From an uncultured Bacteroidota bacterium (GTDB taxonomy: Bacteria; Bacteroidota; Bacteroidia; Flavobacteriales; Flavobacteriaceae): a stretch of DNA of 64,000 nucleotides. How positions within the stretch are numbered: the stretch's first letter is position 1; each line of letters opens with the position of its first letter. The position numbers were made by a program, and so were the translations under genes. The notes beneath the pieces were generated by a model. It was not told the DNA's origin, did not search any database, and saw only the letters and a list, made by a program, of their open reading frames with translations. Shown here piece by piece: positions 36,501 through 46,309 of this stretch. The stretch covers positions 1 to 64,000 of the forward strand of contig CACHZY010000009.1 in NCBI GenBank assembly GCA_902584445.1, read 5' to 3'.

Positions 36501-38119
36501 GGAATATGGTTCGTTTTAATAATCATTAGCTTAGCAGATCTTTTCATTAGAGGCAGATCAAAACTTATTTTTCCTTCATCATCAGTTTTAAAATTAATAA
36601 TTTTACTGTAGGTTAGGTTTCCAGCTTCTTTTATTTGAGATAAATTAATTGATTTAGAATTTTTTGGACTTCCAATCTCTATCCATTTTTGGAAAGTATT
36701 ATTGTTTTCTTTATCCAATATTATTGTTTTAATTTGATAAGAAGTGCCTTTTTTTAATCCATTTAGTTTTATCTTAATTTCATCATTTCCTGTTATTTTC
36801 TCTGATTCTGATTCCTCATAATTATAAGTTAGTAGAACAATTTCTTTTTCTGATTTCGTAGCGATTAGTCCAAATCTGCTGTCTTTTTTTGATTTTATGA
36901 CCTTGACACGATTTTCTTTTAAGAGAGCCATCATTTCGAAACCAGTTTGAATAGGTTTTGGAACATTTCCTGCTGTAAGTAGCTCTCTTTTTCCAACAAA
37001 AAATTCATCCTCATCGGCTTCCCAAGAGAACCCCCAATAAAGTAGTAACGAAGTTGGGAATTTGTAATTATCTTCAATTTCATATAGCGAGTTAACTAAC
37101 TTGAAAAGAAATAGTGGTGAACTAATTGAATTCCTGTAGATTAGATCTGGATAATCCTTAACTGTTCGAAAATAATTTGAAGAAAGTCCCCATTCGTTTA
37201 TATGAAATGCTGTCCCTTTGAGAGAAGGAAATAATTTTAGTAATCTTTGTAACCACAAGACAGAAAGGGTAAAACGCTGAACCTGAGGTTGAATATGTGG
37301 GGCTTTATTTAACCATTTTCCTGAAAGTCCATATATGTGATAGGAAATAAAATCAATTTGTGTTCCTTTTTTACCTGTTACATAATTAATTCCATTAGTT
37401 ACATGATTTAAAAATGACTTTAAAAAATATTCATGGTAACATGCAGGCCCACCAACGCGAAGCTCTGAGTCGACAGATTTAACAGCATCTACAAATACAT
37501 CATACATTTTGTAAAAAATTTCTAATTGGTCATTAGGCCACCCATCTGGTTCATTCCAAACCTCAAAAAACCAACTACGGACTTCTTCAGTTCCAAATTG
37601 ATCAATAAAATTTTGGGTTATGGCTTTCATAAGGTCTGACCATTTTTTCCAATCATTTGGTCCAGTATTTATTATTATCATACCCTCGTCATTTCCCCTT
37701 GAAGATTCCACTACATTATTGATTAATAATTCTGGTAAGTAATCATATTCTACAATAGGTTTTATTCCGTTTTCTACATAGGATTGAAAAACCTTGTTTA
37801 CGTTTGAAAAATCATAAATGGGGTTCCCGTCTTGGTCTTCACTATAGACATTTTGTCCCCTAATCACCCCATGTTTTAAATCTTTATTAAAGGTATGATG
37901 TGATCTTAGATAACGGTGAGATCCTTTTTCTCCCATTCTCTTAAGTAAAAACTGGCCAGCAGGCTTTAAACTATGATAGAATAAATGATCTGACCCTGCG
38001 GCTTTCCAAAACTCTGTATTTTTTCCGATTACTTGATCTACTTTGATAATAAAACTATTGTCCTGAGCAAAAATCCATGAGGAAATTATGAGAGTTATTA
38101 AAGTAATTTGCTTAAACAT
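36497..38119 (-). CDS. Glycoside hydrolase family 39-like protein
   Basis: A 540-residue secreted clan-A TIM-barrel hydrolase. E190 in VWNEPDG is the expected acid/base and E309 in HINEWG the nucleophile. Gene layout and motif spacing fit GH39, which holds beta-xylosidases and alpha-L-iduronidases. A signal peptide ends near residue 19 and a beta-sandwich follows the barrel. It lies one base after the propeller gene stop region and overlaps GH32 by 4 bp, so all four minus-strand genes form one operon. Exact substrate cannot be read. Confidence 0.85.
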   Translation of the reverse strand: MFKQITLITLIISSWIFAQDNSFIIKVDQVIGKNTEFWKAAGSDHLFYHSLKPAGQFLLKRMGEKGSHRYLRSHHTFNKDLKHGVIRGQNVYSEDQDGNPIYDFSNVNKVFQSYVENGIKPIVEYDYLPELLINNVVESSRGNDEGMIIINTGPNDWKKWSDLMKAITQNFIDQFGTEEVRSWFFEVWNEPDGWPNDQLEIFYKMYDVFVDAVKSVDSELRVGGPACYHEYFLKSFLNHVTNGINYVTGKKGTQIDFISYHIYGLSGKWLNKAPHIQPQVQRFTLSVLWLQRLLKLFPSLKGTAFHINEWGLSSNYFRTVKDYPDLIYRNSISSPLFLFKLVNSLYEIEDNYKFPTSLLLYWGFSWEADEDEFFVGKRELLTAGNVPKPIQTGFEMMALLKENRVKVIKSKKDSRFGLIATKSEKEIVLLTYNYEESESEKITGNDEIKIKLNGLKKGTSYQIKTIILDKENNNTFQKWIEIGSPKNSKSINLSQIKEAGNLTYSKIINFKTDDEGKISFDLPLMKRSAKLMIIKTNHIP

Positions 38120-38120
38120 C

Positions 38121-39371
38121 TTATTGATTTAATTTAAAAATATAAATCTGTCTAGTTCCGTTGTGCGTGGAATTAAAACCAATAATTTTTCCAGAGGGGC
38201 TCCAACGACAATGTATATCACAGCGCCAGTCTTTTTTATAGGCTGGATCATTTTGAAAACGCCCCAGTGAGATTACTGCTTCTGTCTTCATATCCATAAG
38301 ATATATTTTTTGCTCCTTCATCTCATTTTTGGGATAAGTATCGGTTACCATCCATTTTTCGTCAGGTGAAAAAGTTCCATGTCCATCATAGTCTAGTAGT
38401 CCTTTTCCTAAGCGTTTGTAGTTTTTTTTATCAACATCAAATATTATGTGACCGTACATTTTTTTATTATACTTCGCACTGACCATTAGCTCCTCATCGT
38501 TTAGCCAATCAAAATGAGAACCACCCCATCCATTCGGAAAACATGCTTTTAAATTAGTCCCAATTCGATCAACTGTAAAAGCAGTTGTATTTAAACCAAT
38601 AGGTTTTGCTCTAGATAGCCAAAATATTTTTGAACCTTTTCTGCTAAATAAAGTGTGGTTAAAGTATGCAACACTGTTTTCTTTAATTTCTGGCACATAT
38701 TTTTTTATATCAAAAAGAGAAACGATCAATTTAGCTACTCCATTTTCTAGGTTAATTAAAAATAAACCATCATCTTTTGGGTAAACTTTTTTTATTTTAG
38801 ATTCTTGGCCATTACCTCCATATCCATAGGAGTCCCTTGTGGCCCTTAAGCGAGAAAAATTTATACTTATTGCTTCTTTTCCATTCGGAGATACAGCACT
38901 AATTGGATAAGGAATTACTTTTTTTTCTTTTTTAGTATGTACATTTAGAATAACCGAGACAAATTTTCCTTCTCTTAAATCATTATAAATTATTAAAGAA
39001 TCTGGATTAGTTGATAACCAATGTGCCATACATCCTTGCTGAAAATTCCATGCATGAGTTTTTGTAATTGGAATGAAAGATTTATTTCTAAGATCAACTA
39101 GGCCGAGGGTAGCGGGCTCATTTTCATTAGGTAAATGATCCTTTATAGTTGTTCTTAATACAGTGGCGAAATGCTCATTAGCACTAAATGAGTTTATTCC
39201 ATAATAACTTGCAAAAAAATGTTCATATGGTTTGTCAGTTAATTGAATTGGTCCTGAAATATTGGGGAAATCAACCGAATTGATTACTGTTTTTTTATCT
39301 GTTTTTTGCCCATTAGCCGAAATTGAAAAAATTAGCAAAATTAGGACTACGAATATTTTAATTATTGACAT
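38121..39371 (-). CDS. Oligogalacturonate-lyase-like beta-propeller protein
   Basis: 416 residues with a signal peptide ending near SANGQ. The body shows TolB/WD40-like blades: HFDWLNDEELMVSA, DYDGHGTFSPDEKWMVTD and CRWSPSGKIIGF in order over the last 140 residues. That arrangement, with the conserved His in GSHF and DGHG, resembles family PL22 oligogalacturonate lyases and their relatives in polysaccharide loci. Lyase activity is a guess; it may be a sugar-binding propeller. It is between the SGNH and GH39 genes, 9 bp and 1 bp away. Confidence 0.65.
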   Translation of the reverse strand: MSIIKIFVVLILLIFSISANGQKTDKKTVINSVDFPNISGPIQLTDKPYEHFFASYYGINSFSANEHFATVLRTTIKDHLPNENEPATLGLVDLRNKSFIPITKTHAWNFQQGCMAHWLSTNPDSLIIYNDLREGKFVSVILNVHTKKEKKVIPYPISAVSPNGKEAISINFSRLRATRDSYGYGGNGQESKIKKVYPKDDGLFLINLENGVAKLIVSLFDIKKYVPEIKENSVAYFNHTLFSRKGSKIFWLSRAKPIGLNTTAFTVDRIGTNLKACFPNGWGGSHFDWLNDEELMVSAKYNKKMYGHIIFDVDKKNYKRLGKGLLDYDGHGTFSPDEKWMVTDTYPKNEMKEQKIYLMDMKTEAVISLGRFQNDPAYKKDWRCDIHCRWSPSGKIIGFNSTHNGTRQIYIFKLNQ

Positions 39372-39380
39372 GAATAACCA

Positions 39381-40070
39381 CTATAAATTTTGAAGTATTG
39401 ATTTGACAACTACCTTAGCCAATTCTTCACTGCCATATTTTGAAAAGTGAACATTATAAGGACGTTGTAATTCGTCCATTCTAGGAAGCACAAAACTGTG
39501 AAGGTCATTTATTTTGACATTGTATTTCTTCATCACACTTAAGGCAACTTTATTGTAAATTTTATGCATACCAGGTTTTCTAGCTGGTTTTAGCTTACTA
39601 TTTGGGTATGGTGTTGTAGTTGCAAAGATCAATTTTGCCTTTGTTTTTTTTAATATTTTAACAATTTTTTCGAGGTTATCTTTATATTGTTTTGGAGAAG
39701 CTTGATGTGGGTCATCAAAACTATTGCTGTTTTTTCCGTTTATTGGATTTATATGTTTAATATCGTGAAGCCCAAAGTTGAAATGAATCAAATCCCAAGT
39801 ATTATCTCCCAACCACTTAGATATATTTTTAAGACCTTTTGATGTTCCTGCACAGTTTTCAAATCCGCCATTGGGTAATATGGGTCGGTGAATGTCGACT
39901 TTTTTCAAAAGGGCCTTTTTGACAAACGGATAATAGCCGATGGAAATAGAATCTCCTAGAATTAGGACTTTTGGCAAATTGTTTATATCACTTAAAAATC
40001 CATAAGATGAGACTATTGCTCCAATTGGCCCCAAAGTTGTTAGTTTAATAAAAGTACTTCTACTAATCAT
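39381..40070 (-). CDS. SGNH/GDSL hydrolase
   Basis: 229 residues. Block I is GDSIS (S41 nucleophile), the conserved Asn is in HFNFGLHD (about N98), and the catalytic His is in YNVHFSKYG (H208). The residue three before that His is Tyr rather than the usual Asp, so a dyad or alternate acid is possible. A hydrophobic N-terminus with MISRSTFIKL suggests export. In a glycan locus such enzymes usually remove acetyl or other acyl groups. First gene of the four-gene minus-strand operon. Confidence 0.82.
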   Translation of the reverse strand: MISRSTFIKLTTLGPIGAIVSSYGFLSDINNLPKVLILGDSISIGYYPFVKKALLKKVDIHRPILPNGGFENCAGTSKGLKNISKWLGDNTWDLIHFNFGLHDIKHINPINGKNSNSFDDPHQASPKQYKDNLEKIVKILKKTKAKLIFATTTPYPNSKLKPARKPGMHKIYNKVALSVMKKYNVKINDLHSFVLPRMDELQRPYNVHFSKYGSEELAKVVVKSILQNL

Positions 40071-40133
40071 TTGATTTTTTAAAAGTTTAAAATATCAATT
40101 ATGAGTCAATAAAAAAAATACTATGTAATTTGA

Positions 40134-42338
40134 TTAAGTTATTAGGCTAGCTAAAAAGTCTTTGACCATAATTGGGTTTTCGATAAAATACTTAGCTTGA
40201 GTTTTCTTCCTCCCAACTTTAATTGTGATTGCATGTTGGGGAAGGTCATTAAACATGAACTCATCAGTAACGTCATCACCAAAGCAAATAATGAAATCTA
40301 GATCTTTGTTACTTATAATTTCTGAAACAGCTGTACCCTTATTAAATCTTCCAAAGGCAACTTCAATCGCTTTGTCTCCATCAAGAATATTAAGGTCATC
40401 AGAGATAAGGCTGCTTAACACTGTTTTTAACTCAACAACTCTCTCCGCTGCTAGCTCAGGATCGGTTTTTCTGTAATGCCACACCAAACTATTTCTTTTC
40501 TCTTCGATAAAAGTACCTGGAGTTCGATCGGTAAAAGTTTCCAATAAGGGCATTATATCATCTTGCCATTTTTTTTGATTGACTCCTTTACTTGTCCACC
40601 CACCTTTTTTAAATTTCATAAAATTTCCATGTTCTGCTACCATAGCTATCGAGAGGTCACCAAACCATTGATCTAAGAAATATTGATCCCTTCCACTCAC
40701 GATCGCCAAATCTGTTTTAGGTGTTTCAGAGAGTTGTTTTATAAGTGATATTAAACTTTCTTCAGGTTGAGCCAATTCTGGGTCATCATTAAAATCCACT
40801 AAAGTTCCATCATAGTCCAATAATATCATTCTTCTTTTCGAAGATTTAAATTTTTTAATCAGAGTCTGTTTAATTTTTTTATTAAGTATTTTAGCAGAAT
40901 ATTCATCATCTAAAGCTGGTTTTGATTTCAATGACTTCATAAACTCATTGGCCCAAAGTTCAACTGAGTAACGACTCAGACGCTTTTGCATGCTGAAGTT
41001 CCTTTTTTTCTGTTCTTCAATAGGCATATTTATAGCGGTCAAAATAGACTCGGCCATTTGGTTCAAGTCAAATGGATTTACCATCAATGCCTCGTACAAC
41101 TCTTTTGAAGCTCCTGCCATTTCACTTAAAATCAGAACACCGTCACCACTAACTCTGGTTGCAACAAATTCTTTGGCTACCAAATTCATTCCATCCCGAA
41201 CAGGAGTAATCATTCCAATATCTGAGGTCATATAAAGATCAATAAGATCATCAAAAGCCATCGCTCGATAATAATACCATATGGGCGTCCAATTGACTGT
41301 AGCGAATTTTCCATTTACCCTTCCAACAATCTCGTCGGTTTCCTTTTTTAGCCGTTGATATTCTGACACGCTAGAGCGAGAAGGGACGGTTAGCATTACC
41401 AATCTTACTTTTTCAAGGTATTCGGGATACTTAGTCAAGAAAAGTTCAAAAGCTTTTATCCTATTGATTACCCCTTTAGTATAATCTAAGCGGTCGATGG
41501 ATAGTATTAGTTTGCTTTTTTCAGCACCCTTTTTATGTAGTTCAAGTTGTTTTTTTAAATCAGATTTTTCCCCTTGTTTCATTTCTTTATGAGTCAAAGC
41601 AGCATTTTTAAACTTATTATAATCAATCCCCATTGGAAAGGTATTGACCACGACTTCACGATTTCCTAAACTTACACGATTAAATGAAACATCTTTTTTT
41701 AAAATTCTTTTGACGGAGCTTAAAAAATGACGCTCATAATCATAGGTGTGGAACCCTATAAGATCTGCACCAAGCATGCCCTCTAAAAGAGGCTCTCTCC
41801 ATGGAAAAATTCTAAAAATTTCAAAAGAAGGGAAGGGAATATGCAGAAAAAAACCTATGATAATATCAGGTCTTTCATCTTTAATCATTTTTGGGCAAAG
41901 TAGGAGTTGGTAATCATGAATCCATACCGTATCTCCTTTTTCAATATTCTTAAGAACACTATCAGCAAATTTCTTATTTACTTCATAATACGAGATCCAC
42001 TGATCTTCGCTGAAAACTGAAAACTCGATAAAGTAGTGAAAAAGCGGCCAAAGTGATTTATTTGATAGCCCGAAATAAAAATTTTCAATTTCTGTATTAT
42101 TTAAGGATACAGGAAAAAAGCCCTCTTTTTTTAGTAATTTCTTTAACGGACCCCACGACTTTTTATCAATCTGCTCATCATTGATTCCTGGCCAGCCTAT
42201 CCATAGGGATTCTTGATCCTTGTGAACAGAGTTCATACCTGTTGCTAATCCCCCACTAGTTGGCGTAAATTCAAAAGAATTATCTAACTTCGTTATTTGA
42301 AGAGGTAGTCGATTAGAAACTATAACATTCTTAGCCAT
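40134..42338 (-). CDS. Fused trehalose-6-phosphate synthase/phosphatase
   Basis: 734 residues in two enzymes. The N-terminal GT20 domain (about 1-460) opens SNRLPLQI and has WIHDYQLLLCP, FFLHIPFPS and DGMNLVAKEF; it makes trehalose-6-phosphate from UDP-glucose and glucose-6-phosphate. The C-terminal HAD domain starts at D508YDGT and carries SGRDQYFLDQW, AEHGNF and FGDDVTDEFMF; it removes the phosphate. The product, trehalose, protects against osmotic and drying stress. The gene is divergent from a GH15 gene with only 30 bp between starts. Confidence 0.95.
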   Translation of the reverse strand: MAKNVIVSNRLPLQITKLDNSFEFTPTSGGLATGMNSVHKDQESLWIGWPGINDEQIDKKSWGPLKKLLKKEGFFPVSLNNTEIENFYFGLSNKSLWPLFHYFIEFSVFSEDQWISYYEVNKKFADSVLKNIEKGDTVWIHDYQLLLCPKMIKDERPDIIIGFFLHIPFPSFEIFRIFPWREPLLEGMLGADLIGFHTYDYERHFLSSVKRILKKDVSFNRVSLGNREVVVNTFPMGIDYNKFKNAALTHKEMKQGEKSDLKKQLELHKKGAEKSKLILSIDRLDYTKGVINRIKAFELFLTKYPEYLEKVRLVMLTVPSRSSVSEYQRLKKETDEIVGRVNGKFATVNWTPIWYYYRAMAFDDLIDLYMTSDIGMITPVRDGMNLVAKEFVATRVSGDGVLILSEMAGASKELYEALMVNPFDLNQMAESILTAINMPIEEQKKRNFSMQKRLSRYSVELWANEFMKSLKSKPALDDEYSAKILNKKIKQTLIKKFKSSKRRMILLDYDGTLVDFNDDPELAQPEESLISLIKQLSETPKTDLAIVSGRDQYFLDQWFGDLSIAMVAEHGNFMKFKKGGWTSKGVNQKKWQDDIMPLLETFTDRTPGTFIEEKRNSLVWHYRKTDPELAAERVVELKTVLSSLISDDLNILDGDKAIEVAFGRFNKGTAVSEIISNKDLDFIICFGDDVTDEFMFNDLPQHAITIKVGRKKTQAKYFIENPIMVKDFLASLIT

Positions 42339-42368
42339 AAACCGTTTAAAAAATAGTGGTTACAATTT

Positions 42369-44159
42369 ATGGATTTAAACAAGCTGCAACCTATGTTGGA
42401 TAACCTAAATTATGGAATTATAGGAAATTGTAAGTCATCTGCGCTTATAAATGAGGATTCTTCAATAGATTGGTGTTGTTTACCACAATTTGATTCTCCT
42501 TCAGTTTTTGGTAAAATTCTGGATGAAAAAATAGGTGGATCATTTAAAATTTCATGTGATAAGAGTTATAGAATTACTCAGAAATACTTAAATAAAACCT
42601 GTATTTTAAAAACTAAATTTGATAATGGTTCAGATTCATTTGAATTGCTGGATTATATGCCTAGATTTCAAAAGGAAAATGGGGTTTATTATGCTCCCCC
42701 AGAGATTTGTAGAATTTTAAAACTCATCAAAGGGAATCCAAAATTAAAAATTTTATACGATCCAAAACTTGAGTATTCCATTGGGAAAACTAATAATTAC
42801 GAAAAAAACGATTTTATAGTAAGTGTCGTAAATGAGGAAAGATATGACACGCTCTATTTGTATACTGATCTGAATAAAAAAAGTATTTTAGAATCATCAG
42901 AAATTTGTCTTGATAGAGATTATTTCCTTTCAATTTCTTATAATGAAAAAATCGATCCCCCAACTTTAGGTCATGTTAATTTCGAACTTGAGAGGACAAA
43001 GGTTTATTGGCTCAACTGGTGTTTTAAAACTCCCAGTTATGAGAATTATAATTCTCAAATATTAAGGAGCGCTATGACATTAAAATTATTAACATTTGAA
43101 AAAACCGGAGCGGTACTTGCCGCAGCAACCACTTCACTGCCAGAGACAATTGGAGAAGTTAGAAACTGGGATTATAGATTTTGCTGGATTCGTGATGCTT
43201 CAATGGTTATAAAAGTAATTACAAAATTAGGACACGTTAAAATTGTAAAAAAGTTTATTGATTTTATTTTAAATATTATTCCAGATAAAAATGAAAAACT
43301 CCAGATAATGTATGGTATTAATGGAGAAAAAATGTTAACCGAAGAAACTTTGAATCATCTTTCTGGATATAAAAATTCAAGTCCTGTTAGAGTTGGTAAT
43401 GCTGCATTTATTCAGAAACAAAATGATATATATGGCATTTTAGTTGACGCTATTCACTATCAAATAGAAAAATACATTGATAAGAATGACAAACATGAGG
43501 AACTTTGGTCTATTGTTAAGAATATTGTTTGGGTGGTTGATAATAATTGGAAAATGCCAGATAAAGGAATTTGGGAATTTAGACAGGAGGATCAGCATTT
43601 CACTTTTTCAAAGCTTTTGTGCTGGGTTGCCGTTGACCGTGCAATTAAAATATCCGAGTTAATTCAAGGTGGTAAATCTGCTAAGAAATGGGAATCTTTA
43701 AGGACTGAAATTTATAATGATATTATTGATAATGCATGGAGTGATGAAAAACAAGCATTTACCCAATCCTATGGTACATCTCATTTGGATGCATCTGTAT
43801 TATTGATGGAACCTTATGGATTCATTGATGCAAAGGACATTAGGTATGTTAAAACTGTAAAAGCTATAGAAAAAGAACTCTCGCACGAAGGGCTTTTATT
43901 TAGATATAAAAATGTTGATGATTTTGGTACTCCGAGCTCATCATTTACTGTTTGTACTTTTTGGTTTATCAATAGCCTTTACAAAATTGGTGAGAAAGAA
44001 AAATCAAAATTAATGTTTGACCAGTTATTATCTTACAGTAATCATTTAGGACTCTTTAGTGAAGACATTGACTTCAAATCGAAACGTCTTTTAGGAAATT
44101 TCCCTCAAGCATATTCACATTTAGCACTCATTGATACTGCAATGAATTTCAACGAATAA
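42369..44159 (+). CDS. Glycoside hydrolase family 15 protein (glucoamylase/trehalase type)
   Basis: 596 residues without a signal peptide, so cytoplasmic. The N-terminal beta-sandwich (YGIIGNCKSSALINEDSSIDW, read in two parts, and PQFDSPSVFG) is followed by the catalytic (alpha/alpha)6 barrel with WDYRFCWIRDASM (about residues 267-279) and the late GTPSSSFTVCTFWF and NFPQAYSHLALI. Bacterial GH15 proteins of this layout include trehalases. Divergence from the trehalose synthase gene supports trehalose as substrate here. Alternative: a glucoamylase on maltodextrin. Confidence 0.88.
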   Translation: MDLNKLQPMLDNLNYGIIGNCKSSALINEDSSIDWCCLPQFDSPSVFGKILDEKIGGSFKISCDKSYRITQKYLNKTCILKTKFDNGSDSFELLDYMPRFQKENGVYYAPPEICRILKLIKGNPKLKILYDPKLEYSIGKTNNYEKNDFIVSVVNEERYDTLYLYTDLNKKSILESSEICLDRDYFLSISYNEKIDPPTLGHVNFELERTKVYWLNWCFKTPSYENYNSQILRSAMTLKLLTFEKTGAVLAAATTSLPETIGEVRNWDYRFCWIRDASMVIKVITKLGHVKIVKKFIDFILNIIPDKNEKLQIMYGINGEKMLTEETLNHLSGYKNSSPVRVGNAAFIQKQNDIYGILVDAIHYQIEKYIDKNDKHEELWSIVKNIVWVVDNNWKMPDKGIWEFRQEDQHFTFSKLLCWVAVDRAIKISELIQGGKSAKKWESLRTEIYNDIIDNAWSDEKQAFTQSYGTSHLDASVLLMEPYGFIDAKDIRYVKTVKAIEKELSHEGLLFRYKNVDDFGTPSSSFTVCTFWFINSLYKIGEKEKSKLMFDQLLSYSNHLGLFSEDIDFKSKRLLGNFPQAYSHLALIDTAMNFNE

Positions 44160-44195
44160 GTTATTTAAATAGGGCTTACTTTAAAATTTTTTAAA

Positions 44196-44221
44196 AAATT
44201 TAAATGTTAAATTTAAATGTT
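44196..44221 (+). repeat. Two tandem copies of a 13-bp repeat
   Basis: AAATTTAAATGTT occurs twice in direct contact, followed by a partial copy (AAATTTATAATT). It lies 49-74 bp before the ATG of the OmpA-type gene and could be a control site or replication slippage. Confidence 0.6.
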
Positions 44222-44269
44222 AAATTTATAATTGTTTTTAAATAATATCTAAACTAAATATCACTTAAA

Positions 44270-45592
44270 ATGAAATTCAAATCATTAATTTCCTATACTT
44301 TATTAATTTTCGCTTTTACTTTTTCATACTCCCAAACTGCAAATAATCCCTGGTCTTTAGGATTTGGAGTTAATACCGTTGGTTTAATGAATGAAAGTAA
44401 TATTGAATCTGAGATGGGATTTGGATTTCCATACATAGGCGTCTCAAGACATATTAAGGGTGGATTTTCAATTGGTTCGCAATACAATATTGGAAAAGCT
44501 AAAATTAATAATCTAATAAAAGATTATGTATCAATTGACGGTTTTTTAAAATACAATCTATCCAACAAAAAGTTTATTCCCTTTATAATTGGAGGCTATG
44601 GGTTATCTAATTTTGAAAATGATCCAGATGCAGATGGTTATTTTCCTTCTAGGAGTGCTGGGAGGACAATTTTTGGTGGAATTGGTTTTGATATCTTTTT
44701 TACTCAAAAATTTTCCTTAAAGCTTTTATCTACTTATAGGTCTTCTAGTGAAAATGGAAGTTTCAATCACATTCAAAACGTAGCCGCTTTAAGTTTTAAT
44801 TTTGGAGGACGTGACTCAGATAAAGATGGAATAAAAGATAAAAAAGACAAATGCCCTGAAATCCCTGGTTTAAAGGAATTTGAAGGTTGTCCAGATACTG
44901 ATGGAGATTCAATTCCCGACAATAAAGATGGTTGCCCAGAAGATTTTGGCTTAATTGAACTTAATGGATGCCCTGATAATGATAATGATGGGGTAATTGA
45001 TAAAAATGATTCTTGTCCAAATGAGGCGGGTCTAAAAGAACTTAATGGTTGCCCTGATTCAGATCAAGATGGAGTTATTAATGGTGAGGATAAATGCCCT
45101 GATGAATTAGGTGATCCTCAAAATGAAGGTTGTCCGTGGCCTGATACTGACGGAGATACTATTACAGATAATATTGATTCATGTCCTGATCAACCAGGTA
45201 CATTAGAAAATAGTGGATGTCCTGAGCTTTCCTCTGAAATAGTAACTACTATCAATGAATTATCCACACAAATTAATTTCGCAGCTTCATCACATAGAAT
45301 TCAAGGAAAATCCGTAAAAGAAGCACTTATAGAAATTAAAATTCTTTTAGATGATAACCCTGATGGAAACCTTATAATTGAAGGACATACATCGAGTGAT
45401 GGTGAGGAAGAGGACAATCTTGAACTTTCTAAAAAAAGAGCAGATGCTGTTAGAGATTACCTAATAAGTGTAGGGGTAAACCCTGACAGATTAAAAACAG
45501 AAGGTTATGGGGAAGAAAGACCTCTTTCAGATAATGACACAATGGAGGGAAGACTTACTAACCGTAGAGTTCAGTTTAGAGCAGAATTTTAA
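44270..45592 (+). CDS. OmpA-family outer membrane protein with TSP3 repeats
   Basis: 440 residues. A signal peptide ends near FSYSQ; residues 25-175 look like an eight-strand beta-barrel ending ALSFNFGG. Residues 178-320 hold thrombospondin type 3 calcium-binding repeats ([30 protein letters not shown] and four more), and residues 325-440 are the OmpA peptidoglycan-binding domain ([18 protein letters not shown], with [13 protein letters not shown], and NRRVQF). It should tie the outer membrane to murein with a calcium-rigid stalk. It converges on rpe 26 bp away, with no clear terminator. Confidence 0.94.
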   Translation: MKFKSLISYTLLIFAFTFSYSQTANNPWSLGFGVNTVGLMNESNIESEMGFGFPYIGVSRHIKGGFSIGSQYNIGKAKINNLIKDYVSIDGFLKYNLSNKKFIPFIIGGYGLSNFENDPDADGYFPSRSAGRTIFGGIGFDIFFTQKFSLKLLSTYRSSSENGSFNHIQNVAALSFNFGGRDSDKDGIKDKKDKCPEIPGLKEFEGCPDTDGDSIPDNKDGCPEDFGLIELNGCPDNDNDGVIDKNDSCPNEAGLKELNGCPDSDQDGVINGEDKCPDELGDPQNEGCPWPDTDGDTITDNIDSCPDQPGTLENSGCPELSSEIVTTINELSTQINFAASSHRIQGKSVKEALIEIKILLDDNPDGNLIIEGHTSSDGEEEDNLELSKKRADAVRDYLISVGVNPDRLKTEGYGEERPLSDNDTMEGRLTNRRVQFRAEF

Positions 45593-45618
45593 ATTCATAA
45601 AAATATAAGGTAACTTTT

Positions 45619-46269
45619 TTAAAAATTTTTAAGTGTAGCAATTGTGTCTATAGGATACTTTGAGGAGAATACATAGCTTCCAGCAACTAAAACATCAGCA
45701 CCACAATCAACAAGAGCCTTTGCATTTTTATTTGTTACACCACCATCGATTTCGATAATTGTTGAAGCTTTAGCTTTATTAATTATTGTTTTTAATTCCT
45801 TAACCTTGTCGTAGGTGTTTTCTATAAAATTTTGCCCTCCAAAACCTGGATTTACACTCATTAAGCAAACTAAATCTATTTCATCAATGATTGCTTCCAA
45901 AAGTTTTACAGGTGTATGGGGGTTTAGTGCTACACCAGCTTTCATTCCATTGGATTTGATTGACTGTAATGTCCTGTGAAGATGTTTTGAAGCCTCGTAG
46001 TGGACAGTTAAAATTTTACTACCTAATCCAGCAAAGATCTCAATATAACGCTCAGGCTCAATTATCATTAGATGCACATCTAATGGCTTTTTAGCGTGAA
46101 TGGCAATTGACTTTAAAACTGGCATTCCAAAGGAAATATTTGGAACAAAAACACCGTCCATAACATCAATATGAAACCAATCAGCTTGACTTTCGTTAAT
46201 CATTTTACAGTCCCTTTCAAGATTGCCAAAGTCTGCTGCTAAAATTGATGGTGCTATTAATGAACCCAT
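45619..46269 (-). CDS. rpe: Ribulose-phosphate 3-epimerase
   Basis: A 216-residue TIM barrel that interconverts ribulose-5- and xylulose-5-phosphate in the pentose phosphate pathway. APSILAADF, HIDVMDGVFVPNISFG, DVHLMI, MSVNPGFGGQNF and EIDGGVTNKNA (metal and phosphate sites) are all present. It follows rpoD by 40 bp on the same strand. Confidence 0.96.
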   Translation of the reverse strand: MGSLIAPSILAADFGNLERDCKMINESQADWFHIDVMDGVFVPNISFGMPVLKSIAIHAKKPLDVHLMIIEPERYIEIFAGLGSKILTVHYEASKHLHRTLQSIKSNGMKAGVALNPHTPVKLLEAIIDEIDLVCLMSVNPGFGGQNFIENTYDKVKELKTIINKAKASTIIEIDGGVTNKNAKALVDCGADVLVAGSYVFSSKYPIDTIATLKNF

Positions 46270-46309
46270 TTAATCTATTTTAAAAAAAGAAAAACTAAGC
46301 TTAAAAAAA

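Noticed and set aside
33014-40133. tRNA-Arg as an integration site for a genomic island
   Set aside because: No integrase and no copy of the tRNA 3' end was seen at the far side of the carbohydrate islet.
44811-45220. Possible DNA repeat array in the OmpA gene
   Set aside because: The periodicity comes from the TSP3 protein repeats, not from a separate DNA element or CRISPR.
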